Source: Burkholderia ubonensis subsp. mesacidophila
GTDB lineage: Bacteria > Pseudomonadota > Gammaproteobacteria > Burkholderiales > Burkholderiaceae
Assembly (NCBI RefSeq): GCF_002097715.1
Contig: NZ_CP020737.1
Span: 1,364,001-1,428,000 of the forward strand
Direction of reading: 5' to 3'
DNA length: 64,000 nucleotides
The first letter of the stretch is position 1. Every line of letters begins with the position of its first letter. Shown one piece after another: positions 21,279-33,153 of the stretch. The position numbers were made by a program, and so were the translations under genes. The notes beneath the pieces were generated by a model. It did no database searches and was not told the origin of the DNA. It saw only the letters and a list, made by a program, of their open reading frames with translations.

Positions 21279-21305
21279 ATAGCCGTTTTATTGATTGAGC
21301 CGTTT

Positions 21306-21782
21306 ATGAGCACCATTCCGTTGACAAAGCGTGGCGCAGACCAACTGCGCGATGAATTGCAGCGCCTCAAGTCCGTCGAGCGGCCGGCCGTGATCAATGC
21401 GATTGCGGAGGCGCGCGCACAGGGCGACCTGTCCGAAAACGCCGAATACGACGCAGCCAAGGAAAAGCAGGGCTTCATCGAGGGCCGCATCGCGGAAATC
21501 GAATCGAAGCTGTCGGCCGCGCAGGTCATCGATCCGTCCTCGCTGGATGCCGACGGCCGCGTGGTGTTCGCGGCAACGGTCGAGCTCGAGGATCTCGAAT
21601 CGGGTGACACCGTCAAGTACCAGATCGTCGGCGACGACGAGGCAGACCTCGATCACGGCCTGATCTCGGTCAGCTCGCCGATCGCGCGTGCGCTGATCGG
21701 CAAGTCCGAGGGCGACGTCGCGGCCGTGCAGGCGCCGAGCGGCGTGCGCGAATACGAAATCATCTCGGTCAGCTACATCTGA
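21306..21782 (+). CDS. greA: Transcription elongation factor GreA
   Basis: A 158-residue factor that rescues backtracked RNA polymerase by stimulating transcript cleavage. The N-terminal coiled coil carries the acidic tip in [17 protein letters not shown] (about residues 40-56); the C-terminal globular FKBP-like domain is complete. The ATG is chosen to match family length. It follows a strong terminator with no room for a full promoter between, which suggests regulated read-through or a promoter upstream of the terminator. Confidence 0.97.
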   Translation: MSTIPLTKRGADQLRDELQRLKSVERPAVINAIAEARAQGDLSENAEYDAAKEKQGFIEGRIAEIESKLSAAQVIDPSSLDADGRVVFAATVELEDLESGDTVKYQIVGDDEADLDHGLISVSSPIARALIGKSEGDVAAVQAPSGVREYEIISVSYI

Positions 21783-21796
21783 CGCGGAGCGACACG

Positions 21797-22255
21797 ATGC
21801 CGCATCGCGTGTTCCGTCTGCTGTCGGCCGTCTGGGTCGGCAGCCTGCTGACGATCGGGTATGCGGTCGCGCCCGTGCTGTTTCGTTCGCTGGAGCGAAT
21901 GACGGCCGGCTCGGTGGCTGCCCAGCTGTTCCGCATCGAAGCGGTCCTCGGTGTGGTGTGCGGGGTGCTGCTGCTCGTGCTGTCGAACCAGCAGGTGCGG
22001 CGCGGCCATGACGAATACCGCCGCGTGCGGTGGATTCTCGCGGCGATGATCGGCTGCGTGCTGATCGGGTATTTCGCGCTGCAGCCGTTCATGAACGCGC
22101 TGCGCGTGGCCGCGATGGAGGCGGGCACCGACATCGCGAACTCGCCGTATGCGAGCCGCTTCGGGATGCTGCACGGCGTCTCGAGCCTGTTCTACCTGGT
22201 CGAGAGCGTGCTCGGGCTGATGCTGATCTGGCGGTTGCCGGCGCGCGACGCATAA
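21797..22255 (+). CDS. DUF4149 membrane protein
   Basis: A 152-residue protein with about four membrane helices, matching the DUF4149 family commonly found after greA in Burkholderiales (LSAVWVGSLLTIGYAVAPVLF at the N terminus). The function is unknown. It starts 14 bp after greA with a GGAG-like site and is probably co-transcribed with it. It converges with yhbY. Confidence 0.85.
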   Translation: MPHRVFRLLSAVWVGSLLTIGYAVAPVLFRSLERMTAGSVAAQLFRIEAVLGVVCGVLLLVLSNQQVRRGHDEYRRVRWILAAMIGCVLIGYFALQPFMNALRVAAMEAGTDIANSPYASRFGMLHGVSSLFYLVESVLGLMLIWRLPARDA

Positions 22256-22283
22256 GCGCCGCGGGCCGGGCGCCCGGACGGGC

Positions 22284-22811
22284 TTACTTGTCCTGGAACG
22301 GCCGCTTGGTGCTCGCCTGGCGCTTTTTCGCGCGCTTGACGGTGCCGCCTGCGGTCACGCGTTCGTTGCCGCGCACCGTGACCTTCACCGGCTTCGGCCG
22401 GCGCACCGGGCTCGCGTTCGGCGACACCTTGACGACCTTCACGGTGCGCGGTGCACGGCCCTTCGTGTCGGCGGCGGCTTCGGCCGCGCTCGGCAGGGCG
22501 CCGCTGCGGCGGCCGCGAGCCGGCGCCGGCTCGGCTGCCTCGGGCTTCCAGATCACGAGCAGCTTGCCGATATGCTGGATCGGCGCGGCGTTCAGCCGGT
22601 CGCAGATTTCGTCGTAGATCGCGATGCGTGCGTCGCGCTCGTCGCCGAACACGCGGATCTTGATCAGCTGGTGCGCGTCGAGGTGCACCTTGATTTCCTT
22701 CAGGACCGCGTCGGTGAGCCCCTCGGCGCCGATCAGCACGACGGGCTTGAGCGCATGGGCTTCGGAGCGCAGCGCGGAGCGCTCGGCGGGAGTAAGCGAA
22801 AGGGCTGGCAT
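22284..22811 (-). CDS. yhbY: YhbY/CRM-domain RNA-binding protein with basic tail
   Basis: A 175-residue protein. Residues 1-~95 are a CRM domain (RSEAHALKPVVLIGAEGLTDAVLKEI...RVFGDE) known from YhbY, which associates with pre-50S ribosome particles. The remaining ~80 residues are a Lys/Arg/Ala/Pro-rich, likely disordered basic tail that is absent from the ~97-residue E. coli protein. It is divergent from rlmE, another 23S rRNA factor, fitting a ribosome-assembly role. Confidence 0.9.
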   Translation of the reverse strand: MPALSLTPAERSALRSEAHALKPVVLIGAEGLTDAVLKEIKVHLDAHQLIKIRVFGDERDARIAIYDEICDRLNAAPIQHIGKLLVIWKPEAAEPAPARGRRSGALPSAAEAAADTKGRAPRTVKVVKVSPNASPVRRPKPVKVTVRGNERVTAGGTVKRAKKRQASTKRPFQDK

Positions 22812-22989
22812 GGAATGTCGAATTCAAAATAAGGGCGCGCAACACCGGCATCTGCCGTGTCAGCCGCGCGCCGAAACCACGTAAAATCGCGGCTTGGGCC
22901 TGATTGAGGCCGCAGCCGCGCGAAGAAGACGCGTATTATCCGCCAAAAGCGCGGCTTCACGAAGCAAATGGCAGTAATCTCTCTCTCGA

Positions 22990-23652
22990 ATGGCAAAGAA
23001 CCGCTTCAACCAGCACTGGCTGCACGACCACATCAACGACCCGTACGTCAAAATGGCGCAGCGGGAGGGCTATCGCGCGCGCGCCGCTTACAAACTGAAG
23101 GAAATCGACGAACAGGACAAGCTGATTCGTCCCGGCCAGGTGATCGTCGACCTCGGCGCGGCGCCCGGCAGCTGGAGCCAGTACGCGCGCAACAAGCTCG
23201 CGCAGGGCAAGAAACGCGACGCGGCGCGCGAAGGCGGGATCGACGGCACGATCGTCGCGCTCGACATGCTGCCGATGGAGCCGATCGCCGACGTGCACTT
23301 CATCCAGGGCGACTTCCGCGAGGACGAGGTGCTTCATCAACTGGAGGCCGTCCTCGAAGGCCGGCCGGTGGACCTTGTAATTTCCGACATGGCCCCCAAC
23401 CTGTCCGGGGTCGCCTCCGCGGATGCGGCGCGCATCGAGCACATATGCGATCTCGCGCTCGAATTCTCGCAGAATCATCTGAAGCCGGATGGCGCGCTGC
23501 TGGTGAAGTGCTTCCACGGCAGCGGCTACAGCCAGATTGTCGAGAAATTCAAGCAGCAGTTTAAGGTTGTCGCGCCGCGCAAGCCCAAGGCGTCCCGCGA
23601 CAAATCGTCCGAAACGTTCATCTTGGGGCGGCACCTGAAGCATCCGCGCTGA
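22990..23652 (+). CDS. rlmE: 23S rRNA (uridine-2'-O-)-methyltransferase RlmE
   Basis: A 220-residue RrmJ/FtsJ methyltransferase modifying U2552 of 23S rRNA. It shows SAM motif I ([12 protein letters not shown]), DMAPNLSG and [11 protein letters not shown], with the expected K-D-K-E active-site positions (Lys in [11 protein letters not shown]). There is an extra ~10-residue insertion ([16 protein letters not shown]) that is commonly seen in betaproteobacterial members. It precedes ftsH as in most proteobacteria. Confidence 0.96.
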   Translation: MAKNRFNQHWLHDHINDPYVKMAQREGYRARAAYKLKEIDEQDKLIRPGQVIVDLGAAPGSWSQYARNKLAQGKKRDAAREGGIDGTIVALDMLPMEPIADVHFIQGDFREDEVLHQLEAVLEGRPVDLVISDMAPNLSGVASADAARIEHICDLALEFSQNHLKPDGALLVKCFHGSGYSQIVEKFKQQFKVVAPRKPKASRDKSSETFILGRHLKHPR

Positions 23653-23818
23653 CGCGGAGCCGGGGGCCGTAAACGGGCTCCGGCCCTTGCCAGACAAGCC
23701 GTTCGCTATCGCGACGGTTGTCAATGCTTATGGCAGGGGTGGTCGGACTGGATTAGAATGCCTGAGGGGCGCCGCAAGGAAAATGTAGGCGCTCGTCTAC
23801 GAGTGAAGGAGTGGTGCT

Positions 23819-25714
<1,896 letters not shown>

Positions 25715-25734
25715 TCTCCGCTGTCGTACCGTTC

Positions 25735-25768
25735 ACGGGCTGGTGTGGCTTTCACACCGGCCCGTTTT
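25735..25768 (+). terminator. Intrinsic terminator of ftsH
   Basis: A 12-bp stem (ACGGGCTGGTGT / ACACCGGCCCGT, one G-U pair), a 7-base loop and a TTTTG tail, starting 20 bases after the ftsH stop. It also argues that folP starts downstream (25793) rather than at the in-frame GTG inside the stem (25745). Confidence 0.75.
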
Positions 25769-25792
25769 GCATTCATTCCACGTTTGTTGCTC

Positions 25793-26686
25793 GTGTCCGA
25801 TCCAGCATCCCCCACATTCATTCCGGCGCCGCTCCGGTGCGGCCGCTTCACGCTGACGTTCGAACGCCCGCTCGTGATGGGCATCCTCAACGCGACGCCC
25901 GACTCGTTCTCCGACGGCGGCCGCTTCCTCGCCCATGACGATGCGCTGCGCCAGGCCGAGCGGATGCTTGCCGACGGCGCCGACATCCTCGACATCGGCG
26001 GCGAATCGACCCGCCCGGGCGCGCCGCCGGTGCCGCTCGACGAGGAGCTCGCGCGCGTGATTCCGCTGGTCGAGGCCTTGCGTCCGCTGAACGTGCCGTT
26101 GTCGATCGATACCTACAAGCCAGCCGTGATGCGCGCGGCGCTGGCCGCCGGCGCGGACCTGATCAACGACATCTGGGGCTTTCGCCAGGCCGGCGCGATC
26201 GACGCGGTGCGCGACGGCGACTGCGGCCTGTGTGCGATGCACATGCTCGGCGAGCCGCGGACGATGCAGGTGCACGAGCCCGACTATCGCGACGTGGTCG
26301 CCGACGTGCGCGATTTCCTCGCCGAGCGTGCGCAAGCATTGATGGACGCCGGCGTCGCGGCGGAACGCATCTGTGTCGACCCCGGTTTCGGGTTCGGCAA
26401 GGCGGTGATCGAACACAACTATGCGCTGCTCGCCGCGCTGCCCGATACGACGCCCGCGCGGCCCGACGGCCGGCCTTACCCGATTCTCGCGGGGATGTCG
26501 CGCAAGTCGATGCTCGGCGCGGTGATCGGCGGCAAGCCGCCGAGCGAGCGCGTCACGGCGAGCGTCGCGGCTGCGCTGTGCGCAGTGGAGCGGGGCGCCG
26601 CGATCGTGCGGGTGCACGACGTCGCGGAAACGGTCGACGCGCTGAAGATCTGGAATGCCGTGCGCGGGGCCGCGCGGCAGCGATAA
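25793..26686 (+). CDS. folP: Dihydropteroate synthase
   Basis: About 297 residues. It condenses pABA with dihydropterin pyrophosphate in folate synthesis and is the target of sulfonamides. Family motifs are intact: VMGILNATPDSFSDGG near the start, DIGGESTRPGA, LINDIWGF, and ILAGMSRKSMLG. The GTG at 25793 is chosen because it lies after the ftsH terminator; the ribosome binding site is weak, so the exact start is uncertain. glmM follows 24 bp later. Confidence 0.94.
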   Translation: MSDPASPTFIPAPLRCGRFTLTFERPLVMGILNATPDSFSDGGRFLAHDDALRQAERMLADGADILDIGGESTRPGAPPVPLDEELARVIPLVEALRPLNVPLSIDTYKPAVMRAALAAGADLINDIWGFRQAGAIDAVRDGDCGLCAMHMLGEPRTMQVHEPDYRDVVADVRDFLAERAQALMDAGVAAERICVDPGFGFGKAVIEHNYALLAALPDTTPARPDGRPYPILAGMSRKSMLGAVIGGKPPSERVTASVAAALCAVERGAAIVRVHDVAETVDALKIWNAVRGAARQR

Positions 26687-26710
26687 GTCAAAACAGGAGG
26701 AACACTCATT

Positions 26711-28066
26711 ATGGGACGTCGATACTTCGGTACGGACGGCATCCGCGGCACCGTCGGCGAAGCGCCGATCACGCCCGATTTCGTATTGCGGCTCGGCTAT
26801 GCGGCGGGCAAGGTGCTGGCCGGCTCGGCTGACGTCGCAGCGGGTGCGCGCCCGACCGTGCTGATCGGCAAGGACACGCGCGTGTCGGGCTACATGCTCG
26901 AGGCGGCGCTGGAGGCGGGGTTCTCCGCGGCCGGCGTCGACGTGATGCTGGCCGGCCCGATGCCGACGCCGGGCGTCGCGTACCTGACGCGCGCGCTGCG
27001 CCTGTCGGCGGGCGTCGTGATCAGCGCGTCGCACAATCCGTATCACGACAACGGCATCAAGTTCTTCTCGGCGGACGGCAACAAGCTGCCCGACGAAACC
27101 GAAGCCGCGATCGGGGCGTGGCTCGGCAAGCCGCTCGAGTGCGCGCCGTCGGACGGGCTCGGCAAGGCGCGCCGCCTCGACGACGCGGCCGGCCGCTACA
27201 TCGAGTTCTGCAAGAGCACGTTCCCGGCGGCATTCGACCTGCGCGGGATGAAGCTCGTCGTCGACTGCGCGCACGGCGCCGCGTACCAGGTCGCGCCGCA
27301 CGTGTTCCACGAACTGGGTGCGGACGTGATCCCGATCGGCGTCGCGCCGAACGGCTTCAACATCAACGACGGCGTCGGCGCGACCGCGCCCGATGCGCTG
27401 GTGCGCGCGGTGCGGGCGAATCATGCCGACCTCGGCATCGCGCTCGACGGCGACGCGGACCGCCTGCAGGTCGTCGACGCGACCGGGCGGCTGTTCAACG
27501 GCGACGAACTGCTGTACGTGCTGGTCAAGGACCGAATCGCGACTAACGGTCAAGTCGAAGGGGCGGTGGGAACGCTGATGACGAATCTCGCCGTCGAAGT
27601 CGCGTTGAAACGCGAGGGCGTGCAGTTCGTGCGCGCGGCGGTCGGCGACCGCTACGTGCTCGAGCAGCTGCGCGAGCACGGCTGGCAGCTCGGCGCGGAA
27701 GGGTCGGGTCACATCCTGTCGCTCGACCGCCATACGACCGGCGACGGTATCGTCTCGGCGCTGCTGGTGCTCGCGGCGCTGAAGCGCAGCGGCCGCACGC
27801 TCGCGCAGATGCTCGAAGGCGTCACGCTGTTCCCGCAGAAGCTGATCAACGTGCGGATGAAGCCCGGCGCGGACTGGAAGGGCAATGCGTCGATCCGCGC
27901 CGCGATCGAGGCCGCGGAACAGGCGCTGGCCGGCAGCGGCCGCGTACTGATCCGCGCATCGGGCACCGAGCCCGTGCTGCGCGTGATGGTCGAGGCCGAG
28001 CAGGCGGCGGACGCGAGTCGTCACGCCGAGGCGATCGCCGACGCGGTGCGCGCCGCGACCGCCTGA
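26711..28066 (+). CDS. glmM: Phosphoglucosamine mutase
   Basis: A 451-residue phosphohexomutase converting glucosamine-6-phosphate to glucosamine-1-phosphate for peptidoglycan and LPS precursors. The active-site phosphoserine loop [12 protein letters not shown] (Ser107), the metal loop DGDADR and the C-terminal phosphate-binding [10 protein letters not shown] are all present. AGGAGG precedes the ATG. Full family length. Confidence 0.97.
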   Translation: MGRRYFGTDGIRGTVGEAPITPDFVLRLGYAAGKVLAGSADVAAGARPTVLIGKDTRVSGYMLEAALEAGFSAAGVDVMLAGPMPTPGVAYLTRALRLSAGVVISASHNPYHDNGIKFFSADGNKLPDETEAAIGAWLGKPLECAPSDGLGKARRLDDAAGRYIEFCKSTFPAAFDLRGMKLVVDCAHGAAYQVAPHVFHELGADVIPIGVAPNGFNINDGVGATAPDALVRAVRANHADLGIALDGDADRLQVVDATGRLFNGDELLYVLVKDRIATNGQVEGAVGTLMTNLAVEVALKREGVQFVRAAVGDRYVLEQLREHGWQLGAEGSGHILSLDRHTTGDGIVSALLVLAALKRSGRTLAQMLEGVTLFPQKLINVRMKPGADWKGNASIRAAIEAAEQALAGSGRVLIRASGTEPVLRVMVEAEQAADASRHAEAIADAVRAATA

Positions 28067-28419
28067 ACCTGGCCGGCGGCCGACGCATGTGCGCACGGCC
28101 GCCGGTTGCCTGTCGGCCGTGCGTCGCACGCAGGCCCGCATCAAGGCCAGTATGACGGCCGCATCGTTGCCGCCAGCCCGACGCCGCGCCGAAGTCCGCT
28201 TCCGACCCCTGAATCCCGGGGCGGGGCGCGTCGGGTCCGGATGTGCCGCGTGTCGGCGCGAGCAGGGTACAATCCGCCCGCCTGATCGACCGCTGTCGAA
28301 GCGGGATCGGACGCACATTTCCCGCCTTTCCCTCCCCGGCATTTATTGCCTATTCTCCCGGTGCCGGTGCCGGCGCCGCCCGCGCACGTCCGTTTCGCCG
28401 CCCTGTGTTGCCTTTCAAG
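28067..28419. other. Intergenic region after glmM
   Basis: About 350 bases with no supported gene. At 28073-28105 is a perfect 10-bp GC hairpin (CCGGCGGCCG arms, 13-base loop) that may end the glmM transcript, although no T tract follows. The rest shows nothing I can name; the Pho control region of pstS begins at its right edge. Confidence 0.45.
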
Positions 28420-28485
28420 TAGTCATGTTACTGTCACGCCAGTTTCATCGATTGTCACATTACCGTCATGAGCAGCCCCTAACCT
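28420..28485 (+). promoter_or_regulatory. PhoB-binding repeats (tandem Pho boxes) and promoter of pstS
   Basis: Five 7-base half-sites in the same orientation: TAGTCAT (28420), CTGTCAC (28431), GTTTCAT (28442), TTGTCAC (28452) and CCGTCAT (28463). They are spaced 11, 11, 10 and 11 bp, the helical phasing expected for PhoB dimers binding CTGTCAT-like direct repeats. A possible -10 (TAACCT, 28480-28485) lies 10 bases beyond. The position, 41 bases before pstS, fits PhoB activation under phosphate starvation. Confidence 0.85.
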
Positions 28486-28525
28486 TCGCGGTGCCGTAGT
28501 CATCCGCTCACACACTGGAGGTCTC

Positions 28526-29560
28526 ATGAAATTGATGCAAACCGCGATTGCCGGCCTGGCTGGCGCACTCTTCGCTGTTGCTGCGCACGCTGCCGACATC
28601 ACGGGCGCAGGCAGCACGTTCGCGATGCCGATCTACACGAAATGGGCTGCCGATTACCAGCAGGCCGGCGGCGCGAAGATCAACTACCAGGGCATCGGCT
28701 CGTCGGGCGGCCTGAAGCAGATCAATGCGAAGACGGTCGATTTTGCCGGTTCGGACGCACCGCTGAAGGACGACGAGCTCGCGAAGGACGGCCTGTTCCA
28801 GTTCCCGACGGTGGTCGGCGGCGTGGTGCCGGTCATCAACGTGCCGGGCGTGAAGGCAGGTGAACTGACGCTGTCGGGCCCGGTGCTCGGCGACATCTAC
28901 CTCGGCAAGATCAAGAAGTGGAACGACCCGGCGATCGCCGCGCTGAACCCGAAGGTCAAGCTGCCGGATACCGACATTGCGGTCGTGCGCCGTGCGGACG
29001 GCTCGGGCACGAGCTTCATCTGGACGAACTACCTGTCGAAGGTCAACGACGAGTGGAAGTCGAAGGTCGGCGAAGGCACGACGGTCAACTGGCCGACGGG
29101 CACGGGCGGCAAGGGCAACGACGGCGTCGCGGCATTCGTGCAGCGTCTGCCGGGCGCGATCGGCTACGTCGAATGGGCGTACGCGAAGAAGAACAGCATG
29201 GTCTACACCGCGCTGAAGAATTCGACGGGCACGGTGGTCGAGCCGAAGACGGAAACCTTCAAGGCCGCTGCTGCCGGCGCGAACTGGTCGAAGTCGTTCT
29301 ACCAGATCCTGACGAACCAGCCGGGCAAGGAAGCATGGCCGGTCGTCGGCGCGACGTTCGTGCTGCTGCACGCGAAGCAGGACAAGCCGGAGCAGGGCGC
29401 GGAAACGCTGAAGTTCTTCGGCTGGGCGTTCAAGAACGGCGAGAAGGCGGCTGACAGCCTCGACTACATCTCGCTGCCGCCGGCGGTCGAAGCGGAAATC
29501 CGCAAGCAGTGGAAGACCAAGGTGACGGACGCGGCGGGCAAGCCGGTCGCCACGGAGTAA
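28526..29560 (+). CDS. pstS: Phosphate ABC transporter, periplasmic phosphate-binding protein
   Basis: A 344-residue binding protein with a Sec signal peptide (residues 1-22, cleavage after AHA) and phosphate-binding segments [24 protein letters not shown] and RADGSGTSF. It delivers phosphate to PstCA in the inner membrane. The ATG follows GGAGG. It is the first gene of pstSCAB-phoU-phoB-phoR, and two hairpins separate it from pstC. Confidence 0.97.
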   Translation: MKLMQTAIAGLAGALFAVAAHAADITGAGSTFAMPIYTKWAADYQQAGGAKINYQGIGSSGGLKQINAKTVDFAGSDAPLKDDELAKDGLFQFPTVVGGVVPVINVPGVKAGELTLSGPVLGDIYLGKIKKWNDPAIAALNPKVKLPDTDIAVVRRADGSGTSFIWTNYLSKVNDEWKSKVGEGTTVNWPTGTGGKGNDGVAAFVQRLPGAIGYVEWAYAKKNSMVYTALKNSTGTVVEPKTETFKAAAAGANWSKSFYQILTNQPGKEAWPVVGATFVLLHAKQDKPEQGAETLKFFGWAFKNGEKAADSLDYISLPPAVEAEIRKQWKTKVTDAAGKPVATE

Positions 29561-29576
29561 GCGTCACAGCGGTTCG

Positions 29577-29637
29577 CTGCCCGGCCGCGCAGGCCGGGCA
29601 GTGTTGTGCGGTAAGGCCGGGCGTCAAGGCGCCCGGC
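29577..29637 (+). terminator. Double hairpin between pstS and pstC
   Basis: Two stem-loops without T tracts: 29577-29601 (perfect 10-bp arms CTGCCCGGCC, 5-base loop) and 29616-29637 (perfect 8-bp arms, 6-base loop). Such structures commonly protect or partly terminate the pstS message so that the binding protein is made in excess of the membrane subunits. That role is inferred. Confidence 0.55.
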
Positions 29638-29655
29638 ATTCAGAAGCAGGCGCCC

Positions 29656-30642
29656 ATGTCTGATATTCCATACGTGTCCTCCCGGTCCGCCGGCAACGCG
29701 CAGCAACACGCGCCCGGCCGCCTCGGCGACATCCTGTTCGGCGGCCTCGCCCGGCTCGCCGCGATCGTCACCCTGCTGCTCCTCGGTGGCATCATCGTTT
29801 CACTGATCATTGCGTCGATGCCGACCATCCAGAAGTTTGGCCTCGGCTTCCTGTGGCAGTCCGAATGGGATCCCAATTCGGATGTCTACGGCGCGCTCGT
29901 GCCGATCTACGGCACCATCGTGACGTCGGTCATCGCGCTGGTGATCGCGGTGCCGGTCAGCTTCGGCATCGCGCTGTTCCTCACCGAGCTGTCGCCCGTC
30001 TGGCTGCGCCGCCCGCTCGGCATCGCCATCGAACTGCTCGCCGCGATCCCGTCGATCGTCTACGGGATGTGGGGGCTGCTCGTGTTCGCGCCGATCTTCG
30101 CCACCTATTTCCAGAAGCCGATCGGCCGCCTGTTCGACGGCGTGCCGGTGCTCGGCGCGCTGTTCGCCGGCCCGCCGATCGGCATCGGCATTCTCGCCGC
30201 CGGCGTGATCCTCGCGATCATGATCATCCCGTACATCGCGTCGGTGATGCGCGACGTGTTCGAGGTCACGCCCGTGCTGCTGAAGGAATCGGCCTACGGG
30301 ATCGGCTGCACGACCTGGGAAGTGATGTGGAAGATCGTGCTGCCCTATACGAAGACCGGCGTGATCGGCGGCGTGATGCTCGGCCTCGGCCGCGCGCTCG
30401 GCGAAACGATGGCCGTGACGTTCGTGATCGGCAACACGAACCTGCTCGACAACGTGTCGCTGTTCTCGCCCGGCAACAGCATCACGTCGGCGCTCGCGAA
30501 CGAGTTCGCCGAAGCGTCGCCCGGCCTGCATACGTCCGCGCTGATGGAACTGGGCCTGATCCTGTTCGTGATCACCTTCATCGTGCTGGCCATCTCCAAA
30601 CTGCTGCTGCTGCGTCTCGAGAAAGGAGAGGGCAAGAAATGA
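29656..30642 (+). CDS. pstC: Phosphate ABC transporter, permease PstC
   Basis: A 328-residue inner-membrane permease with about six to seven helices. The EAA loop ([23 protein letters not shown]) contacts the ATPase PstB. It pairs with PstA. The start ATG is followed by a short soluble N terminus, and the stop overlaps pstA as ATGA. Length is close to the usual ~320. Confidence 0.96.
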   Translation: MSDIPYVSSRSAGNAQQHAPGRLGDILFGGLARLAAIVTLLLLGGIIVSLIIASMPTIQKFGLGFLWQSEWDPNSDVYGALVPIYGTIVTSVIALVIAVPVSFGIALFLTELSPVWLRRPLGIAIELLAAIPSIVYGMWGLLVFAPIFATYFQKPIGRLFDGVPVLGALFAGPPIGIGILAAGVILAIMIIPYIASVMRDVFEVTPVLLKESAYGIGCTTWEVMWKIVLPYTKTGVIGGVMLGLGRALGETMAVTFVIGNTNLLDNVSLFSPGNSITSALANEFAEASPGLHTSALMELGLILFVITFIVLAISKLLLLRLEKGEGKK

Positions 30643-31532
30643 GCGAGCCTGTACTGAACTTCCCCGGCCCGGACGGCGCCGTGCTCGACGCGATGCGCAG
30701 CCGGCTCCAGCGCAAGCGCAAGATCGTCAATGCGATCGCGCTCACCGCGTCGCTCGGCGCGATGGTGTTCGGCCTGATGTGGCTCGTGTGGATCCTCTAC
30801 ACGACGCTGCGCCTCGGCATCGGCGGCCTGTCGCTGCAGATGTTCACCGAATCGACCCCGCCGCCGAACACCGAGGGCGGCGGTCTCGCGAACGCGATCG
30901 TCGGCAGCCTGCTGCTGGTCGGTTTCGGCACGCTGGTCGGCACGCCGATCGGCATCCTGGCGGGCGTCTACCTCGCCGAATACGGCAAGAAGAACCCGCT
31001 CGCGAGCACGATCCGCTTCATCAACGACATCCTGCTGTCGGCGCCGTCGATCGTCGTGGGCCTGTTCGTCTATGCGCTCGTCGTCGCGAAATCGGGCCGC
31101 TTCTCCGGCTGGGCCGGCGTGATCGCGCTCGCGCTGCTGCAGATCCCGATCGTGATCCGCACGACCGAGAACATGCTGAAGCTCGTGCCGAACGCGCTGC
31201 GTGAAGCGGCCTTCGCGCTCGGCACGCCGAAGTGGCGGATGATCCTGAAGATCACGCTGCGCGCGTCGGTGGGCGGCATCATCACCGGCGTGCTGCTCGC
31301 GGTCGCGCGGATCGCCGGCGAAACGGCGCCGCTGCTGTTCACCGCGCTGTCGAACCAGTTCTTCTCGTGGGACATGAGCCAGCCGATGGCGAACCTGCCC
31401 GTCACGATCTTCAAGTTCGCGATGAGCCCGTTCGCGGAATGGCAGTCGCTCGCGTGGGCGGGCGTGTTCCTGATTACGCTCGGCGTGCTCGGACTCAACA
31501 TCCTCGCGCGCTCGATCTTCTCGAAACAGTAA
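30639..31532 (+). CDS. pstA: Phosphate ABC transporter, permease PstA
   Basis: A 297-residue inner-membrane permease with about six helices and an EAA loop ([23 protein letters not shown]). Its ATG overlaps the pstC stop, which indicates coupled synthesis of the two permease halves. GAAAGGAGAGG ahead of the ATG provides the ribosome binding site. Confidence 0.96.
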   Translation: MSEPVLNFPGPDGAVLDAMRSRLQRKRKIVNAIALTASLGAMVFGLMWLVWILYTTLRLGIGGLSLQMFTESTPPPNTEGGGLANAIVGSLLLVGFGTLVGTPIGILAGVYLAEYGKKNPLASTIRFINDILLSAPSIVVGLFVYALVVAKSGRFSGWAGVIALALLQIPIVIRTTENMLKLVPNALREAAFALGTPKWRMILKITLRASVGGIITGVLLAVARIAGETAPLLFTALSNQFFSWDMSQPMANLPVTIFKFAMSPFAEWQSLAWAGVFLITLGVLGLNILARSIFSKQ

Positions 31533-31547
31533 CGGCGGAGCAATCCG

Positions 31548-32396
31548 ATGAATATGGCAGAAAGCCACCTGAATCCCATCGAACGTGTCGCCGCGCCTGC
31601 CGGTACGCATGGCGCGGCGGACGGCCGTCCGCTCGAGCCGCTGAACGCGAAGATCGAGGTCAACAACCTCAACTTCTTCTACAACAAGTTTCACGCGCTG
31701 AAGAACATCAACCTGCGCATTCCCGAAGGGAAGGTGACGGCGTTCATCGGCCCGTCGGGCTGCGGCAAGTCGACGCTCCTGCGCACGTTCAACAAGATGT
31801 ACGCGCTCTATCCGGAGCAGCGCGCCGAAGGCGAGATCCTGATGGACGGCGAGAACCTGCTGACCACCAAGCGCGACATCTCGCTCTTGCGCGCGCGGAT
31901 CGGCATGGTGTTCCAGAAGCCGACGCCGTTCCCGATGTCGATTTATGACAACATTGCGTTCGGCGTGAAAATGTTCGAGAAGCTCACGCGCTCGGAAATG
32001 GACGACCGCGTCGAGTGGGCGCTGACGAAGGCCGCGCTGTGGAACGAAGTGAAGGACAAGCTGGGTCAAAGCGGCTACGGCCTGTCCGGCGGCCAGCAGC
32101 AGCGTCTGTGCATCGCGCGCGGCATCGCGATCCGTCCGGAAGTGCTGCTGCTCGACGAGCCGTGCTCGGCGCTCGACCCGATCTCGACGGGCCGCATCGA
32201 AGAGCTGATCGCGGAGCTGAAGAGCGACTACACGGTCGTGATCGTCACGCACAACATGCAGCAGGCGGCGCGCTGCTCGGACTACACGGCCTACATGTAC
32301 CTGGGCGAGCTGATCGAATTCGGCGAGACCGAGAAGATCTTCATCAAGCCGGTACGCAAGGAAACGGAAGACTACATCACCGGCCGCTTCGGTTGA
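31548..32396 (+). CDS. pstB: Phosphate ABC transporter, ATP-binding protein
   Basis: A 282-residue ABC ATPase. Walker [10 protein letters not shown], signature LSGGQQQR, Walker [13 protein letters not shown] and the switch histidine in IVTHNMQQ are intact. The N terminus carries an extra ~30-residue leader compared with E. coli PstB. GGAG is 8 bases before the first ATG; a second in-frame ATG two codons later could also serve. Confidence 0.97.
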   Translation: MNMAESHLNPIERVAAPAGTHGAADGRPLEPLNAKIEVNNLNFFYNKFHALKNINLRIPEGKVTAFIGPSGCGKSTLLRTFNKMYALYPEQRAEGEILMDGENLLTTKRDISLLRARIGMVFQKPTPFPMSIYDNIAFGVKMFEKLTRSEMDDRVEWALTKAALWNEVKDKLGQSGYGLSGGQQQRLCIARGIAIRPEVLLLDEPCSALDPISTGRIEELIAELKSDYTVVIVTHNMQQAARCSDYTAYMYLGELIEFGETEKIFIKPVRKETEDYITGRFG

Positions 32397-32414
32397 TGAC
32401 GGAGAACAACAGCC

Positions 32415-33119
32415 ATGTCGGATAAACATTTGTCGAGCCAGTTCGACGCCGATCTCAATGCCGTGTCGTCGAAGGTGCTGGAGATGGGCGGGCTTGTCGA
32501 GGCGCAGATCACGGGCGCGATGCACGCGCTGAACGAATTCGACCGCGACGCGGCCGAGAAGGTGATCGCGAACGAAGAGATCCTGAACACGATGGAAGTC
32601 GAGATCGACCAGGAGTGCGGCAACATCATCGCGCGCCGCCAGCCGGCCGCGCGCGACCTGCGCCTCCTGATGTCGATCTCGAAAACGATCACGAACCTCG
32701 AGCGCGCCGGCGACGAGGCGGAGAAGATCGCGAAACGCGTGCGCCGCCTGATCGACGAGCCGGCCGCGCGCGCGGTCAACATCGCCGAGATCAAGGTGTC
32801 GGGCGAGATGGCCGTGACGATCCTGCGCCGCGCGCTCGACGCGTTCGCGCGGCTCGACACGGTGGCCGCCGCGCAGATCGTCAAGGACGACAAGGAGATC
32901 GACCAGGAATTCCGCGCGTTCGTGCGCAAGCTCGTGTCGTACATGCAGGAAGATCCGCGCACGATCTCGGTCGGCCTCGAATACCTGTTCATCGCGAAGG
33001 CGATCGAACGGATCGGCGACCACGCGAAGAACCTCGCCGAATTCATCATCTACATCGTGAAGGGCACCGACGTGCGGCACCAGCCGCGCGACACGCTCGA
33101 TCGCGAAGCCAACAGCTAA
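32415..33119 (+). CDS. phoU: Phosphate transport system regulatory protein PhoU
   Basis: A 234-residue all-helical protein made of two three-helix bundles with the E/DxxxD metal-binding repeats, for example NLERAGDEAEKIAKR and RIGDHAKNLAE. It links the Pst transporter to PhoR, keeping PhoR in its repressing state when phosphate is plentiful. It starts 18 bp after pstB. Confidence 0.96.
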   Translation: MSDKHLSSQFDADLNAVSSKVLEMGGLVEAQITGAMHALNEFDRDAAEKVIANEEILNTMEVEIDQECGNIIARRQPAARDLRLLMSISKTITNLERAGDEAEKIAKRVRRLIDEPAARAVNIAEIKVSGEMAVTILRRALDAFARLDTVAAAQIVKDDKEIDQEFRAFVRKLVSYMQEDPRTISVGLEYLFIAKAIERIGDHAKNLAEFIIYIVKGTDVRHQPRDTLDREANS

Positions 33120-33153
33120 CCCGTCCAGGTACAAGACGAACAACGAGGTGCCG

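Noticed and set aside
28073..28105. Certain intrinsic terminator of glmM
   Set aside because: The stem is good but is followed by TTGCCTG with no T tract, so it is noted only as a possible element.
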